A program made the translations under genes and the position numbers. A stretch of DNA of 64,000 bases from Cristatella mucedo (lineage: Eukaryota; Bryozoa; Phylactolaemata; Cristatellidae), in the NCBI GenBank assembly GCA_009760855.2, contig WPIO01000044.1, forward strand, positions 1,466,001 to 1,530,000, in the 5' to 3' direction. This document shows, piece by piece, positions 47,391 through 59,235 of the stretch. The notes below the pieces were generated by a model. That model saw only the letters and a list, made by a program, of their open reading frames with translations, did no database searches and was not told where the DNA came from. Every line of letters starts with the position of its first letter. Within the stretch, counting starts at the first letter, position 1.

Positions 47391-50110
47391 CCGTGCATAA
47401 TCCTAGGGCAGTAGAGAGAGGAAATGTCTTCCATAGGTATTAATACAACCACGGTTCTGGTGATATTTATTCTTCCGGTTTCCAACTTTAAACTCGCCAC
47501 TGGTGACTTCACCGCATAGTGAAACGTTTTTATGGCCTTGTAAAATGAAGAGGAAAGTATTTTGACCGGTGATTCTATTTGTAAGTCGTCGTGACACCAT
47601 TCGCAACTTTTTCGTGTATAACGGCTGCTGATCCGTGCCTGAGTGAGCAAGATATCTAGAGGACACTGCCATTGTGAAGTATGAATACTAATGACACTGC
47701 TAGGGCGGCGGTAGGCATCATTTCCAAATAAACTTTTTCAAACCTTTCATGGTATTTTTTTCAATTATAGCAGCCGAATCTGGATACAGATATGGCACGA
47801 GAATCCTCAAGTACGCCTACAGGCTTAGTCGCACTTTACCTTTTCGACACCTAGTTACTACGACTTGGCTAATTAAGCACTTGCTTCCAAGTAGCTTAAC
47901 GGAATGTCACTCAGGTGCGAATATGGTAGGCACCTATAAACATACTTTAACCATGTTCTTGTAGTACCGTAGTACAGCCGAAGTAACTAAGTGGACACAG
48001 AAATTATTAAGTACGGATGTGAAGAGTTAATCCGTTTTTGCTATTTGAAGTATTGAATACCATCGTAGAATCGATAAACCAGCGATCCCGTCGGCTCACA
48101 TCTAGTTTGCCAAAAGCTGCTGCAGCCGACGAATATATTCAGCTGTTAATTTTAATAGTAATAACAATAAGGGCTACGCAATTGATATTGCACCTACAGA
48201 GAACTCGATGTGTGTCTATGAGCTTTCGTTTGGCAGCAAAGAGAAATGCAATTTAATTGTGAGTAATATCGTGCCTTATTAACAAAAAAAACGATTTAGT
48301 TAGTTGAAGGGTGCACTTGAAAGCGGAACGATTTAACTCGATGTACTGTAAGTATGCTTGATGGTGTGAATTAGCTGTTGTAAATCTCACAAATAGGATG
48401 GCTAAGGGAAAACCCTTTCCCTTCCACTGGTGTGGCATGTAGTTTTTTCTGTGTAGCAAATATACCGATTTAAACTAGACTGCAGAAGGTACGCCGATGC
48501 AAACTGACAGAGTGAGCTGCGTTTTGGATCATCATTAAGCACTGTAAGAATACGCAGCTCTCTTTTCACGTCTTTAGCTAATGCTGACGAGGAAGTACTT
48601 AGTTACGTAACACGTACACAATATAGTGATCAGTTAACTGGGCTAAAAATTCCCCCCCTTTTGTGGAGCATATAACAGTAGTTACGTGACTTTGCCTTTG
48701 CTAGCACAAACCATCTTTAGCATTCGCTGCTGCTCGTGCATGTTACTAGCAACCGATTAGTAATTCTGTACGTACAGCACCTATAAAATACCTATTACAA
48801 GATGCCGTTCTCCGGTGACTCAATACTCACACCATAGTGTTTTTCGTAATGTTGTAAAGCAAGCTATGCCGAGTTTCAGAACCGAAACAATACGACCGGA
48901 AAGACATGGGTCTTTCAATCAATTCAATGACAGAAATGCTTAAAAAGGAACTCAGGTGCCCACCAGACTTCTTCTGTGTACCACTGCTGAATACAAAATT
49001 GCAACAAACTATCGGTCGCACGATTCCTCTTTGTAGCTATCATCGGCAACCACTAGGATATTGACCAGTCCAGGTAAGAACTGCTGCCTTAGGCTAATAA
49101 TATTAGACTTACTGACGAGTAAGTGTGTCATTCTTGAAAGTGTCTGATCTTGACTTGGTTTCATTGCTATGTTGTGCTAATTGTTTAATGAAGTTTGCCG
49201 TATTCTGATTAAACGAAAAGGTTGAGCTACAAGCATGGAGTTTGAACGCTTGCTCGAACAGTCTGCAGAGGCCTCAAATAACACGAAAACTAATCTGTGC
49301 CATGTCTTGAAGAACTAACCGTGGTGGTCGTTTCTGTACTGACTCTTAGCTGCGAATCCGTGCTTATATTAACTTTGTCCATTCGCCTTTAAAACTCAAT
49401 TCACCTACAGGAAGGTAAGCTTCGCTCACGGGAGGCAGTCGATGCTGACCGTCTATGGCATTCACTGGAAATATGAGTTACCTTCATAATTTAAAGCTAA
49501 CAGTTTGCCAAGGTCGCCTAGTGTTACTGTTTTAGTCATTTTAGGTTCATACACGACCTACATAAGGTCTGGCGAGCTCATGTCAGATCATGTGTTCCAC
49601 TCGCAGTCCATTGCCGTTGTATCATTTTTAGAATCACCGAGTTTGAGCGTAATCGGTAATGTAGACCGACGAAATGCTTTTTTCTGAAACCATTTGGAAA
49701 AATAGTGAGTGCTTGTGTTAACGACGTTGCGGAGTTTAAACATTTTAGTCAGAGGTTAATGAGCGATAATTGTTACTAGAAACTCATGTAGGCTCACGCC
49801 AGAAGCTGCATTTACCTGATGACAGCTTTTCATGTTTTCAAACTTGAGTCGAATTTGCAAGCCAAGTGCATTGATCCCATACCGAATCAAGTATATAGCA
49901 CTGAAGCAATTGTCAGTGCAGTTTCATTAGGGATCCTTGAGCCGTGAGGTAAACCCAGTACTTTGTCTTTCCGTTGCCATAACTACTCAGGAAGCAATTG
50001 GATTAACTTGACACTATACCACTTTGTCTTGGCTATATATACACCTCGGTTACGAGGCTGTGCTTACTTGCATTGTTCATGCTGCATGTGCGAGTGCCGT
50101 TTTAATTTAG

Positions 50111-50172
50111 GATATTCGTCGTCGACTGCACGAACGTCAGCAATGGTGACTGCACCACGCAGCTCTCAAACG
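50111..50172 (+). CDS. Ser/Thr-rich microexon, sushi unit 4
   Basis: 62 nt, phase 1 to 0, identical to the others. The intron just upstream has lost single bases (TTTAATTTAG instead of TTTGAATTTAG) but the acceptor AG is kept. Confidence 0.65.
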
Positions 50173-50262
50173 GTATGTGCTTTGTGCTACTATGTTCCCA
50201 TCGTCAGGCAATATCAGGGCCTTACAATCGCAGGTGCTAAAATCTACAATTAATTCCTATAG

Positions 50263-50524
50263 ACCGTAAAAGTCACAACATTTGCGACCACATCTTCGAC
50301 TCAGCCATGCCCGCAGCCCGAGAAAAACATTACAGACGTGCAGGCTTCAATCGTCAACTACACCTTGCCCCTCATTGTTGGAAGTGTGGCAACGTATTCA
50401 TGCACGAACGGCTACGTTGCACGGGCTCAGCCTAACAGCTTTGTAGCTACATGTCAAGCAGTTGGTGGGGACATTCAATGGTACTGGGCGGTGCCTCCAT
50501 CATTTCCACTGTGCATCGGTGCCA
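50263..50524 (+). CDS. Sushi domain exon, unit 4
   Basis: 262 nt, phase 0 to 1, landmark residues intact. The last exon base is A instead of G (GCCA|GTATGT). The codon made with the next exon therefore changes from Gly to Arg or Ser, and the donor is slightly weaker. Unit 7 shares this change. Confidence 0.85.
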
Positions 50525-50591
50525 GTATGTAGTCATTTTCTCCAGATAAGCATAGAAGATCGCAAACTGGCTTTGCATCGAGCCGGCATAG

Positions 50592-50776
50592 GTCGGTTAC
50601 CGTTTCAATTGCGTTTTAGTATCGACTACAAGTGCAACGGTTCTTCAAACTCAGTTGACTACCATTCCAATCATCTCTTCACAAATTACAAAGCAGGTGC
50701 AAAAATTAAGATATCTTGCCTGCATGAAAGTAACGTAATACTATGTATCTCCTTCCGTGACTCCACAAAAACATAA
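50592..50776 (+). CDS. Possible alternative terminal exon, sushi unit 4
   Basis: 185 nt, phase-1 acceptor GGCATAG, TAA stop; one change (INIS to IKIS). Confidence 0.35.
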
Positions 50777-51330
50777 AGACAGCGTGGGTGTCAGGCAGCA
50801 CAGTTCAGTGTAGCCCACTCATAGCCTAAGCAGCTCTCGGCACATATCAGCTTGCCCCCAGACGTCGTCTCACGCAATAAAAAGAACGTAGGAAGCGTAG
50901 CAGAGTGAAGAGAGCACTTGAGTTAGTGATTAGCATGGAAGTAGCAGCTCATGTTCTGTAAAATGGATGTGCCGACGTCTGCAGCCGGAGAGTCGTTGCC
51001 ATTGGTTGAGAATTGTTTAAGCGAGTTCCATTGTCCTAGGACCTACGAAGTAAACATTCCGTCACCAACGGTAGTGAGCAGACGAATGGAACGGACAGTT
51101 TACTGTCCAAACAGGACCAGAGGACGCCAGCAGACTGAAACGGGTGCTGCAGGTCAGCTAGGTACGAAAGAGCCATGCAGAGGCGGGCCTTGCAGGTCAG
51201 TGTTAGAACTTTGCTCTGTATCCGGTATTCAACCGGCATCCACCCTAGTTCTTTTAGCAAAGCAGACACGTGCAACTGGCACTTCAAGAAGCCTGTTAGT
51301 CTTAATAAAAGAGTATAGTGTTGGAATGCC
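50746..51330 (-). mobile_element. Antisense LINE 3' fragment, sushi unit 4
   Basis: Same decayed RT C-terminus on the minus strand as in the other units. Confidence 0.75.
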
Positions 51331-54054
51331 CGTGCATAATCCTCGGGCAGTAGAGAGAGGAAATGTCTTCCATAGGTATTAATACAGCCAAGGTTCTGGT
51401 GATATTTATTCTTCCGGTTTCCAACTTTAAACTCGCCACTGGTGACTTCCCCTCATAGTGAAACGTTTTTATGGCCTTGTAAAATGAAGAGGAAAGTATT
51501 TTGACCGGTGATTCTATTTGTAAGTCGTCGTGACACCATTCGCAACTTTTTCGTGTATAACGGCTGCTGATCCGTGCCTGAGTGAGCAAGATATCTAGAG
51601 GACACTGCCATTGTGAAGTATGAATACTAATGAAACTGCTAGGGCGGCGGTAGGCATCATTGCCAAATAAACTTTTTCAAACCTTTCATGGTATTTTTTT
51701 CAATGATAGCAGCCGAATCTGGATACAGATATGGCACGAGAATCCTCAAGTACGCCTACAGGCTTAGTCGCACTTTACCTTTTCGACACCTAGTTACTAC
51801 GACTTGGCTAATTAAGCACTTGCTTCCAAGTAGCTTAACGGAATGTCACTCAGGTGCGAATATGGTAGGCACCTATAAACATACTTTAACCATGTTCTTG
51901 TAGTACCGTACAACAGCCGAAGTAACTAAGTGGACACAGAAATTATTAAGTACGGATGTGAAGAGTTAATCCGTTTTTGCTATTTGAAGTATTGAATACC
52001 ATCGTAGAATCGATAAACCAGCGATCCCGTCGGCTCACATCTAGTTTGCCAAAAGCTGCTGCAGCCGACGAATATAGTCACCTGTTTATTTTAATAGTAA
52101 TAACAATAATGGCTAGGCACTTGATATAGCACCTACAGAGAACTCGATGTGTGTCTATGAGCTTTCGTTTGGCTTCAAAGAGAAATGCAATTTAATTGTG
52201 AGTAATATCGTGCCTTATTAACAAACAAAACGATTTAGTTAGTTGAAGGGTGCACTTGAAAGCGGAATGATTTAACTCGATGTACTGTAAGTATGCTTGA
52301 TGGTGTGAATTAGCTGTTGTAAATCTCACGAATAGGATGGCTAAGGGAAAACCCTTTCCCTTCCACTGGTGTGGCATGTAGTTTTTTCTGTGTAGCAAAT
52401 ATACCGATTTAAACTAGACTGCAGAAGGTACGCCGATGCAAACTGACAGAGTGAGCTGCGTTTTGGATCATCATTAAGCACTGTAAGAATACGCAGCTCT
52501 CTTTTCACGTCTTTAGCTAATGCTGACGAGGAAGTACTTAGTTACGTAACACGTACACAATATAGTGATCAGTTAAATGGGCTAAAAATTACCCCCCCCT
52601 TTTGTGGAGCATATAACAGTAGTTACGTGACTTTGCCTTTGCTAGCACACACCATCTTTAGCATTCGCTGCTGCTCGTGGATGTTAATAGCAACCGATTA
52701 GTAATTCCTTACGTACAGCACCTATAAAATACCTAGTACAAGATGCAGTTCTCCGATGACTCAATACTCACACCATAGTGTTTTTCGTAATGTTGTAAAG
52801 CAAGCTATGCCGAGTTTCAGACCCGAAACATTACGACCGGAAAGACATGGGTCTTTCAATCAATTCAATGACAGAAATGCTTAAAAAGGAACTCAGGTGC
52901 CCACCAGACTTCTTCTGTGTACCACTGCTGAATACAAAATTGCAACAAACTATCGGTCGCACGATTCCTCTTTGTAGCTATCATCGGCAACCACTAGGAT
53001 ATTGACCAGCCCAGGTAAGAACTGCTGCCTTAGGCTAATAATATTAGACTTACTGACGAGTAAGTGTGTCATTCTTGAAAGTGTCTGATCTTGACTTGGT
53101 TTCCTCGCTAAGTTGTGCTAATTGTTTAATTAAGTTTGCCGTAATCTGATTAAACGAAAAGGTTGAGCTACAAGCATGGAGTTTGAACGCTTGCTCGAAC
53201 AGTCAGCAGAGGCCTCACATAACACGAAAACTAATCTGTGCCATGTCTTGAAGAACTAACCGTGGTGGTCGTTTCTGTACTGACTGTTAGCTGCGAATCC
53301 GTGCTTATATTTACTTTGTCCATTCGCCTTTAAAACTCAATTCACCTACAGGAAGGTAAGCTTCGCTCACGGGAGGCAGTCGATGCTGACCGTCTATGGC
53401 ATTCACTGGAAATATGAGTTACCTTCATAATTTAAAGCTAACAGTTTGCCAAGGTCGCCTAATGCTACTGTTTTAGTCATTTTAGGTTCATACACGACCT
53501 ACATAAGGTCTGGCGAGCTCATGTCAGATCATGTGTTCCACTCGCAGTCCATTGCCGTTGTATCATTTTTAGAATCACCGAGTTTGAGCGTAATCGTTAA
53601 TGTAGACCGACGAAATGTTTTTTTCTGAAACCATTTGGAAAAAAATAGTGAGTGCTTGTGTTAACGACGTTGCGGAGTTTAAACATTTTAGTCAGAGGTT
53701 AATGAGCGATAATTGTTACTAGAAACTCATGTAGGCTCACGCCAGAAGCTGCATTTACCTGATGACAGCTTTTCATGTTTTCAAACTTGAGTCGAATTTG
53801 CAAGCCAAGTGCATTGATCCCATACCGAATCAAGTATATAGCACTGAAGCAATTGTCAGTGCAGTTTCATTAGGGATCCTTGAGCCGTGAGGTAAACCCA
53901 GTACTTTGTCTTTCCGTTGCCATAACTACTCAGGAAGCAATTGGATTAACTTGACACTATACCACTTTGTCTTGGCTATATATACACCTCGGTTACTGAG
54001 GCTGTGCTGCTTGCATTGTTCATGCTGCATGTGCGAGTGCCGTTTTGAATTTAG

Positions 54055-54116
54055 GATATTCGTCGTCGACTGCACGAACGTCAGCAATGGTGACTGCACC
54101 ACGCAGCTCTCAAACG
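54055..54116 (+). CDS. Ser/Thr-rich microexon, sushi unit 5
   Basis: 62 nt, phase 1 to 0, identical to the other copies. Confidence 0.65.
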
Positions 54117-54206
54117 GTATGTGCTTTGTGCTACTATGTTCCCATCGTCAGGCAATATCAGGGCCTTACAATCGCAGGTGCTAAAATCTACAATTAATTC
54201 CTATAG

Positions 54207-54468
54207 ACCGTAAAAGTCACAACATTTGCGACCACATCTTCGACTCAGCCATGCCCGCAGCCCGAGAAAAACATTACAGACGTGCAGGCTTCAATCGTCA
54301 ACTACACCTTGCCCCTCATTGTCGGAAGTGTGGCAACGTATTCATGCACGAACGGCTACGTTGCACGGGCTCAGCCTAACAGCTTTGTAGCTACATGTCA
54401 AGCAGTTGGTGGGGACATTCAATGGTACTGGGCGGTGCCTCCATCATTTCCACTGTGCATCGGTGCCG
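54207..54468 (+). CDS. Sushi domain exon, unit 5
   Basis: 262 nt, phase 0 to 1. Same protein as unit 1, with all sushi landmarks intact. Confidence 0.85.
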
Positions 54469-54535
54469 GTATGTAGTCATTTTCTCCAGATAAGCATAGA
54501 ATATCGCAAACTTGCTGTGCATCGAGCCGGCATAG

Positions 54536-54720
54536 GTCGGTTACCGTTTCAATTGCGTTTTAGTATCGACTACAAGTGCAACGGTTCTTCAAACTCAGTT
54601 GACTACCATTCCAATCATCTCTTCACAAATTACAAAGCAGGTGCGAAAATTAATATATCTTGCCTGCATGAAAGTAACGTAATACTATGTATCTCCTTCC
54701 GTGACTCCACAAAAACATAA
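54536..54720 (+). CDS. Possible alternative terminal exon, sushi unit 5
   Basis: 185 nt, phase-1 acceptor GGCATAG, TAA stop, followed by AATAAA about 100 bases downstream. Confidence 0.35.
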
Positions 54721-55280
54721 AGACAGCGTGGGTGTCAGGCAGCACAGTTCAGTGTAGCCCACTCATAGCCTAAGCAGCTCTCGGCACATATCAGCTTGCC
54801 CCCAGACGTCGTCTCACGCAATAAAAAGAACGTAGGAAGCATAGCAGAGTGAAGAGAGCACTTGAGGCTGTAATTAGCAGCATGGAAGTAGCAGCTCATG
54901 TTCTGTAAAATGGATGTGCCATAGTCTGCAGCCGGAGAGTCGTTGCCATTGGTTGAGAATTGTTTAAGCGAGTTCCATTGTCCTAGGACCTACGAAGTAA
55001 ACATTCCGTCACCAACGGTAGTGAGCAGACGAATGGAACGGACAGTTTACTGTCCAAACAGGACCAGAGGACGCCAGCAGACTGAAACGGGTGCTGCAGG
55101 TCAGCTAGGTACGAAAGAGCCATGCAGAGGCGGGCCTTGCAGGTCAGTGTTAGAACTTTGCTCTGTATCCGGTATTCAACCGGCATCCACCCTAGCTCTT
55201 TTAGCAAAGCAGACACGTGCAACTGGCACTTCAAGAAGCCTGTTAGTCTTAATAAAAGAGTATAGTGTTGGAATGCCCGT
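54690..55280 (-). mobile_element. Antisense LINE 3' fragment, sushi unit 5
   Basis: Same fragment. Downstream, at about 55,385-55,800, this unit switches to variants shared with unit 6 and the diverged right-edge unit. Confidence 0.75.
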
Positions 55281-57998
55281 GCATAATCCTAGGGCAGTAG
55301 AGAGAGGAAATGTCTTCCATAGGTATTAATACAACCAAGGTTCTGGTGATATTTATTCTTCCGGTTTCCAACTTTAAACTCGCCACTTGTCACTTCACCT
55401 CATAGTGAAACGTTTTTATGGTCTTGTTAAACGAAGAGGAAAGTATTTTGACCGGTGATTCTATTTTTAAGTCATCGTGACACCATTCGCGACTTTTTCG
55501 TGTATAACGGCTGTCGATCCGTGCCTGAGTGAGCAACACATCTAGAGGACACTGCCATTGTGAAGTATGAATACTAATGACACTGTTAGGGCAGCGGTAT
55601 GCATCATTGCCAACTAAACTTTTTCAAACCTTTCACGGTATTTTTTTTAGCGATATCAGCCGAATCTGGATACAGATATGGCACAAGAATCCTCGAGTAC
55701 GCCTACAGGCTTAGTCGCACTTTACCTTTTCCACACCTAGTTACTACGACTTGGCTAATTAGGCACTTGCTTCCAAGGTATCTCCACGGAATGTCTCTCA
55801 GGCGCGATTATGGTAGGCACCTATAAACATACTTTAACCATGTTCTTGTAGTACCGTACAACAGCCGAAGTAACTAAGTGGACACAGAAATTATTAAGTA
55901 CGGATGTGAAGAGCTAATCCGTTTTTGCTATTTGAAGTATTGAATACCATCGTAGAATCGATAAACCAGTGATCCCGTCGGCTCACATCTAGTTTGCCAA
56001 AAGCTGCTTCAGCCGACGAATATAGTCACCTGTTTATTTTAATAGTAATAACAATAATGGCTAGGCACTTGATATAGCACCTACAGAGAACTCGATGTGT
56101 GTCTATGAGCTTTCGTTTGGCTGCAAAGAGAAATGCAATTTAATTGTGAGTAATATCGTGCCTTATTAACAAACAAAACGAATTAGTTAGTTGAACGGTG
56201 CACTTGAAAGCGGAACGATTTAACTCGATGTACTGTAAGTATGCTTGATGGTGTGAATTAGCTGTTGTAAATCTCACGAATAGGATGGCTAAGGGAAAAC
56301 CCTTTCCCTTCCACTGGTGTGGCATGTAGTTTTTTCTGTGTAGCAAATATACCGATTTAAACTAGACTGCAGAAGGTACGCCGATGCAAACTGACAGAGT
56401 GAGCTGCGTTTTGGATCATCATTAAGCACTGTAAGAATACGCAGCTCTCTTTTCACGTCTTTAGCTAATGCTGACGAGGAAGTACTTAGTTACGTAACAC
56501 GTACACAATATAGTGATCAGTTAACTGGGCTAAAAATTCCCCCCCTTTTGTGGAGCATATAACAGTAGTTACGTGACTTTGCCTTTGCTAGCACACACCA
56601 TCTTTAGCATTCGCTGCTGCTCGTGGATGTTAATAGCAACCGATTAGTAATTCCTTACGTACAGCACCTATAAAATACCTAGTACAAGATGCAGTTCTCC
56701 GATGACTCAATACTCACACCATAGTGTTTTTCGTAATGTTGTAAAGCAAGCTATGCCGAGTTTCAGACCCGAAACATTACGACCGGAAAGACATGGGTCT
56801 TTCAATCAATTCAATGACAGAAATGCTTAAAAAGGAACTCAGGTGCCCACCAGACTTCTTTTGTGTACCACTGCTGAATACAAAATTGCAACAAACTATC
56901 GGTCGCACGATTCCTCTTTGTAGACATCATCGGCAACCACTAGGATATTGACCAGCCCAGGTAAGAACTGCTGCCTTAGGCTAATAATATTAGACTTACT
57001 GACGAGTAAGTGTGTCATTCTTGAAAGTGTCTGATCTTGACTTGGTTTCATTGCTATGTTGTGCTAATTGTTTAATGAAGTTTGCCGTAATCTGATTAAA
57101 CGAAAAGGTTGAGCTACAAGCATGGAGTTTGAACGCTTGCTCGAACAGTCAGCAGAAGCCTCACATAACACGAAAACTAATCTGTGCCATGTCTTGAAGA
57201 ACTAACCGTGGTGGTCGTTTCTGTACAGAATGTTAGCTGCGAATCCGTGCTTATATTTACTTTGTCCATTCGCCTTTAAAACTCAATTCACCTACAGGAA
57301 GGTAAGCTTCGCTCACGGGAGGCAGTCGATGCTGACCGTCTATGGCATTCACTGGAAATATGAGTTACCTTCATAATTTAAAGCTAACAGTTTGCCAAGG
57401 TCGCCTAATGCTACTGTTTTAGTCATTTTAGGTTCATACACGACCTACATAAGGTCTGGCGAGCTCATGTCAGATCATGTGTTCCACTCGCAGTCCATTG
57501 CCGTTGTATCATTTTTAGAATCACCGAGTTTGAGCGTAATCGTTAATGTAGACCGACGAAATGCTTTTTTCTGAAACCATTTGGAAAAATAGTGAGTGCT
57601 TGTGTTAACGACGTTGCGGAGTTTAAACATTTTAGTCGGAGGTTAACGAGCGATAATTGTTACTAGAAACTCATGTAGGCTCACGCCAGAAGCTGCATTT
57701 ACCTGATGACAGCTTTTCATGTTTTCAAACTTGAGTCGAATTTGCAAGCCAAGTGCATTGATCCCATACCGAATCAAGTATATAGCACTGAAGCAATTGT
57801 CAGTGCAGTTTCATTAGGGATCCTTGAGCCGTGAGGTAAACCCAGTACTTTGTCTTTCCGTTGCCATAACTACTCAGGAAGCAATTGGATTAACTTGACA
57901 CTATACCACTTTGTCTTGGCTATATATACACCTCGGTTACCGAGGCTGTGCTACTTGCATTGTTCATGCTGCATGTGCGAGTGCCGTTTTGAATTTAG

Positions 57999-58060
57999 GA
58001 TATTCGTCGTCGACTGCACGAACGTCAGCAATGGTGACTGCACCACGCAGCTCTCAAACG
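57999..58060 (+). CDS. Ser/Thr-rich microexon, sushi unit 6
   Basis: 62 nt, phase 1 to 0, identical to the other copies. The upstream intron matches unit 1 (GGTTACCGAGGCTGTGCTACT). Confidence 0.65.
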
Positions 58061-58150
58061 GTATGTGCTTTGTGCTACTATGTTCCCATCGTCAGGCAAT
58101 ATCAGGGCCTTACAATCGCAGGTGCTAAAATCTACAATTAATTCCTATAG

Positions 58151-58414
58151 ACCGTAAAAGTCACAACATTTGCGACCACATCTTCGACTCAGCCATGCCC
58201 GCAGCCCGAAAAAAAAACATTACAGACGTGCAGGCTTCAATCGTCAACTACACCTTGCCCCTCATTGTCGGAAGTGTGGCAACGTATTCATGCACGAACG
58301 GCTACGTTGCACGGGCTCAGCCTAACAGCTTTGTAGCTACATGTCAAGCAGTTGGTGGGGACATTCAATGGTACTGGGCGGTGCCTCCATCATTTCCACT
58401 GTGCATCGGTGCCG
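58151..58414 (+). pseudogene. Sushi domain exon, unit 6, frameshifted by two bases
   Basis: Splice signals are standard, but the exon is 264 nt instead of 262. Where other units read CCCGAGAAAAACATT, this one reads CCCG followed by nine A. The frame is lost at residue 20, before the second cysteine. If real, inclusion would end the protein early, and the unit must be skipped (with its microexon) to keep the frame. A homopolymer error is equally possible. Apart from this, the sequence encodes the same sushi domain as unit 1. Confidence 0.7.
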
Positions 58415-58481
58415 GTATGTAGTCATTTTCTCCAGATAAGCATAGAAGATCGCAAACTTGCTGTGCATTGAGCCGGCATAG

Positions 58482-58666
58482 GTCGGTTACCGTTTCAATT
58501 GCGTTTTAGTATCGACTACAAGTGCAACGGTTCTTCAAACTCAGTTGACTACCATTCCAATCATCTCTTCACAAATTACAAAGCAGGTGCGAAAATTAAT
58601 ATATCTTGCCTGCATGAAAGTAACGTAATACTATGTATCTCCTTCCGTGACTCCACAAAAACATAA
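58482..58666 (+). CDS. Possible alternative terminal exon, sushi unit 6
   Basis: 185 nt, phase-1 acceptor GGCATAG, TAA stop. Confidence 0.35.
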
Positions 58667-59235
58667 AGACAACGTGGGTGTCAGGCAGCACAGTTCAGTG
58701 TAGCCCACTCATAGCCTAAGCAGCTCTCGGCACATATCAGCTAGCCCCCAGACGTCGTCTCACGCAATAAAAAGAACGTAGGAAGCATAGCAGAGTGAAG
58801 AGAGCACTTGAGGTTGTAATTAGCATGGAAGTAGCAGCTCATGTTCTGTAAAATGGATGTGCCATAGTCTGCAGCCGGAGAGTCGTTGCCATTGGTTGAG
58901 AATTGTTTAAGCGAGTTCCATTGTCCAAGGACCTACGAAGTAAACATTCCGTCACCAACGGTAGTGAGCAGACGAATGGAACGGACAGTTTACTGTCCAA
59001 ACAGGACCAGAGGACGCCAGCAGACTGAAACGGGTGCTGCAGGTCAGCTAGGTACGAAAGAGCCATGCAGAGGCGGGCATTGCAGGTCAGTGTTAGAACT
59101 TTGCTCTGTATCCGGTATTCAACCGGCATCCACCCTAGCTCTTTTAGCAAAGCAGACACGTGCAACTGGCATTTTAAGTAGCCTGCTAGTCTCATCAAAG
59201 AAGTATAGTGATGGAATGCCCGTGCATAATCCTAG
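58636..59235 (-). mobile_element. Antisense LINE 3' fragment, sushi unit 6
   Basis: A 119-codon minus-strand frame (58,839-59,198) extends the LINE reading to MMRLAGYLKCQLHVSALLK, in line with the LINE at 10,618 just before LLKDLGW. Confidence 0.75.
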
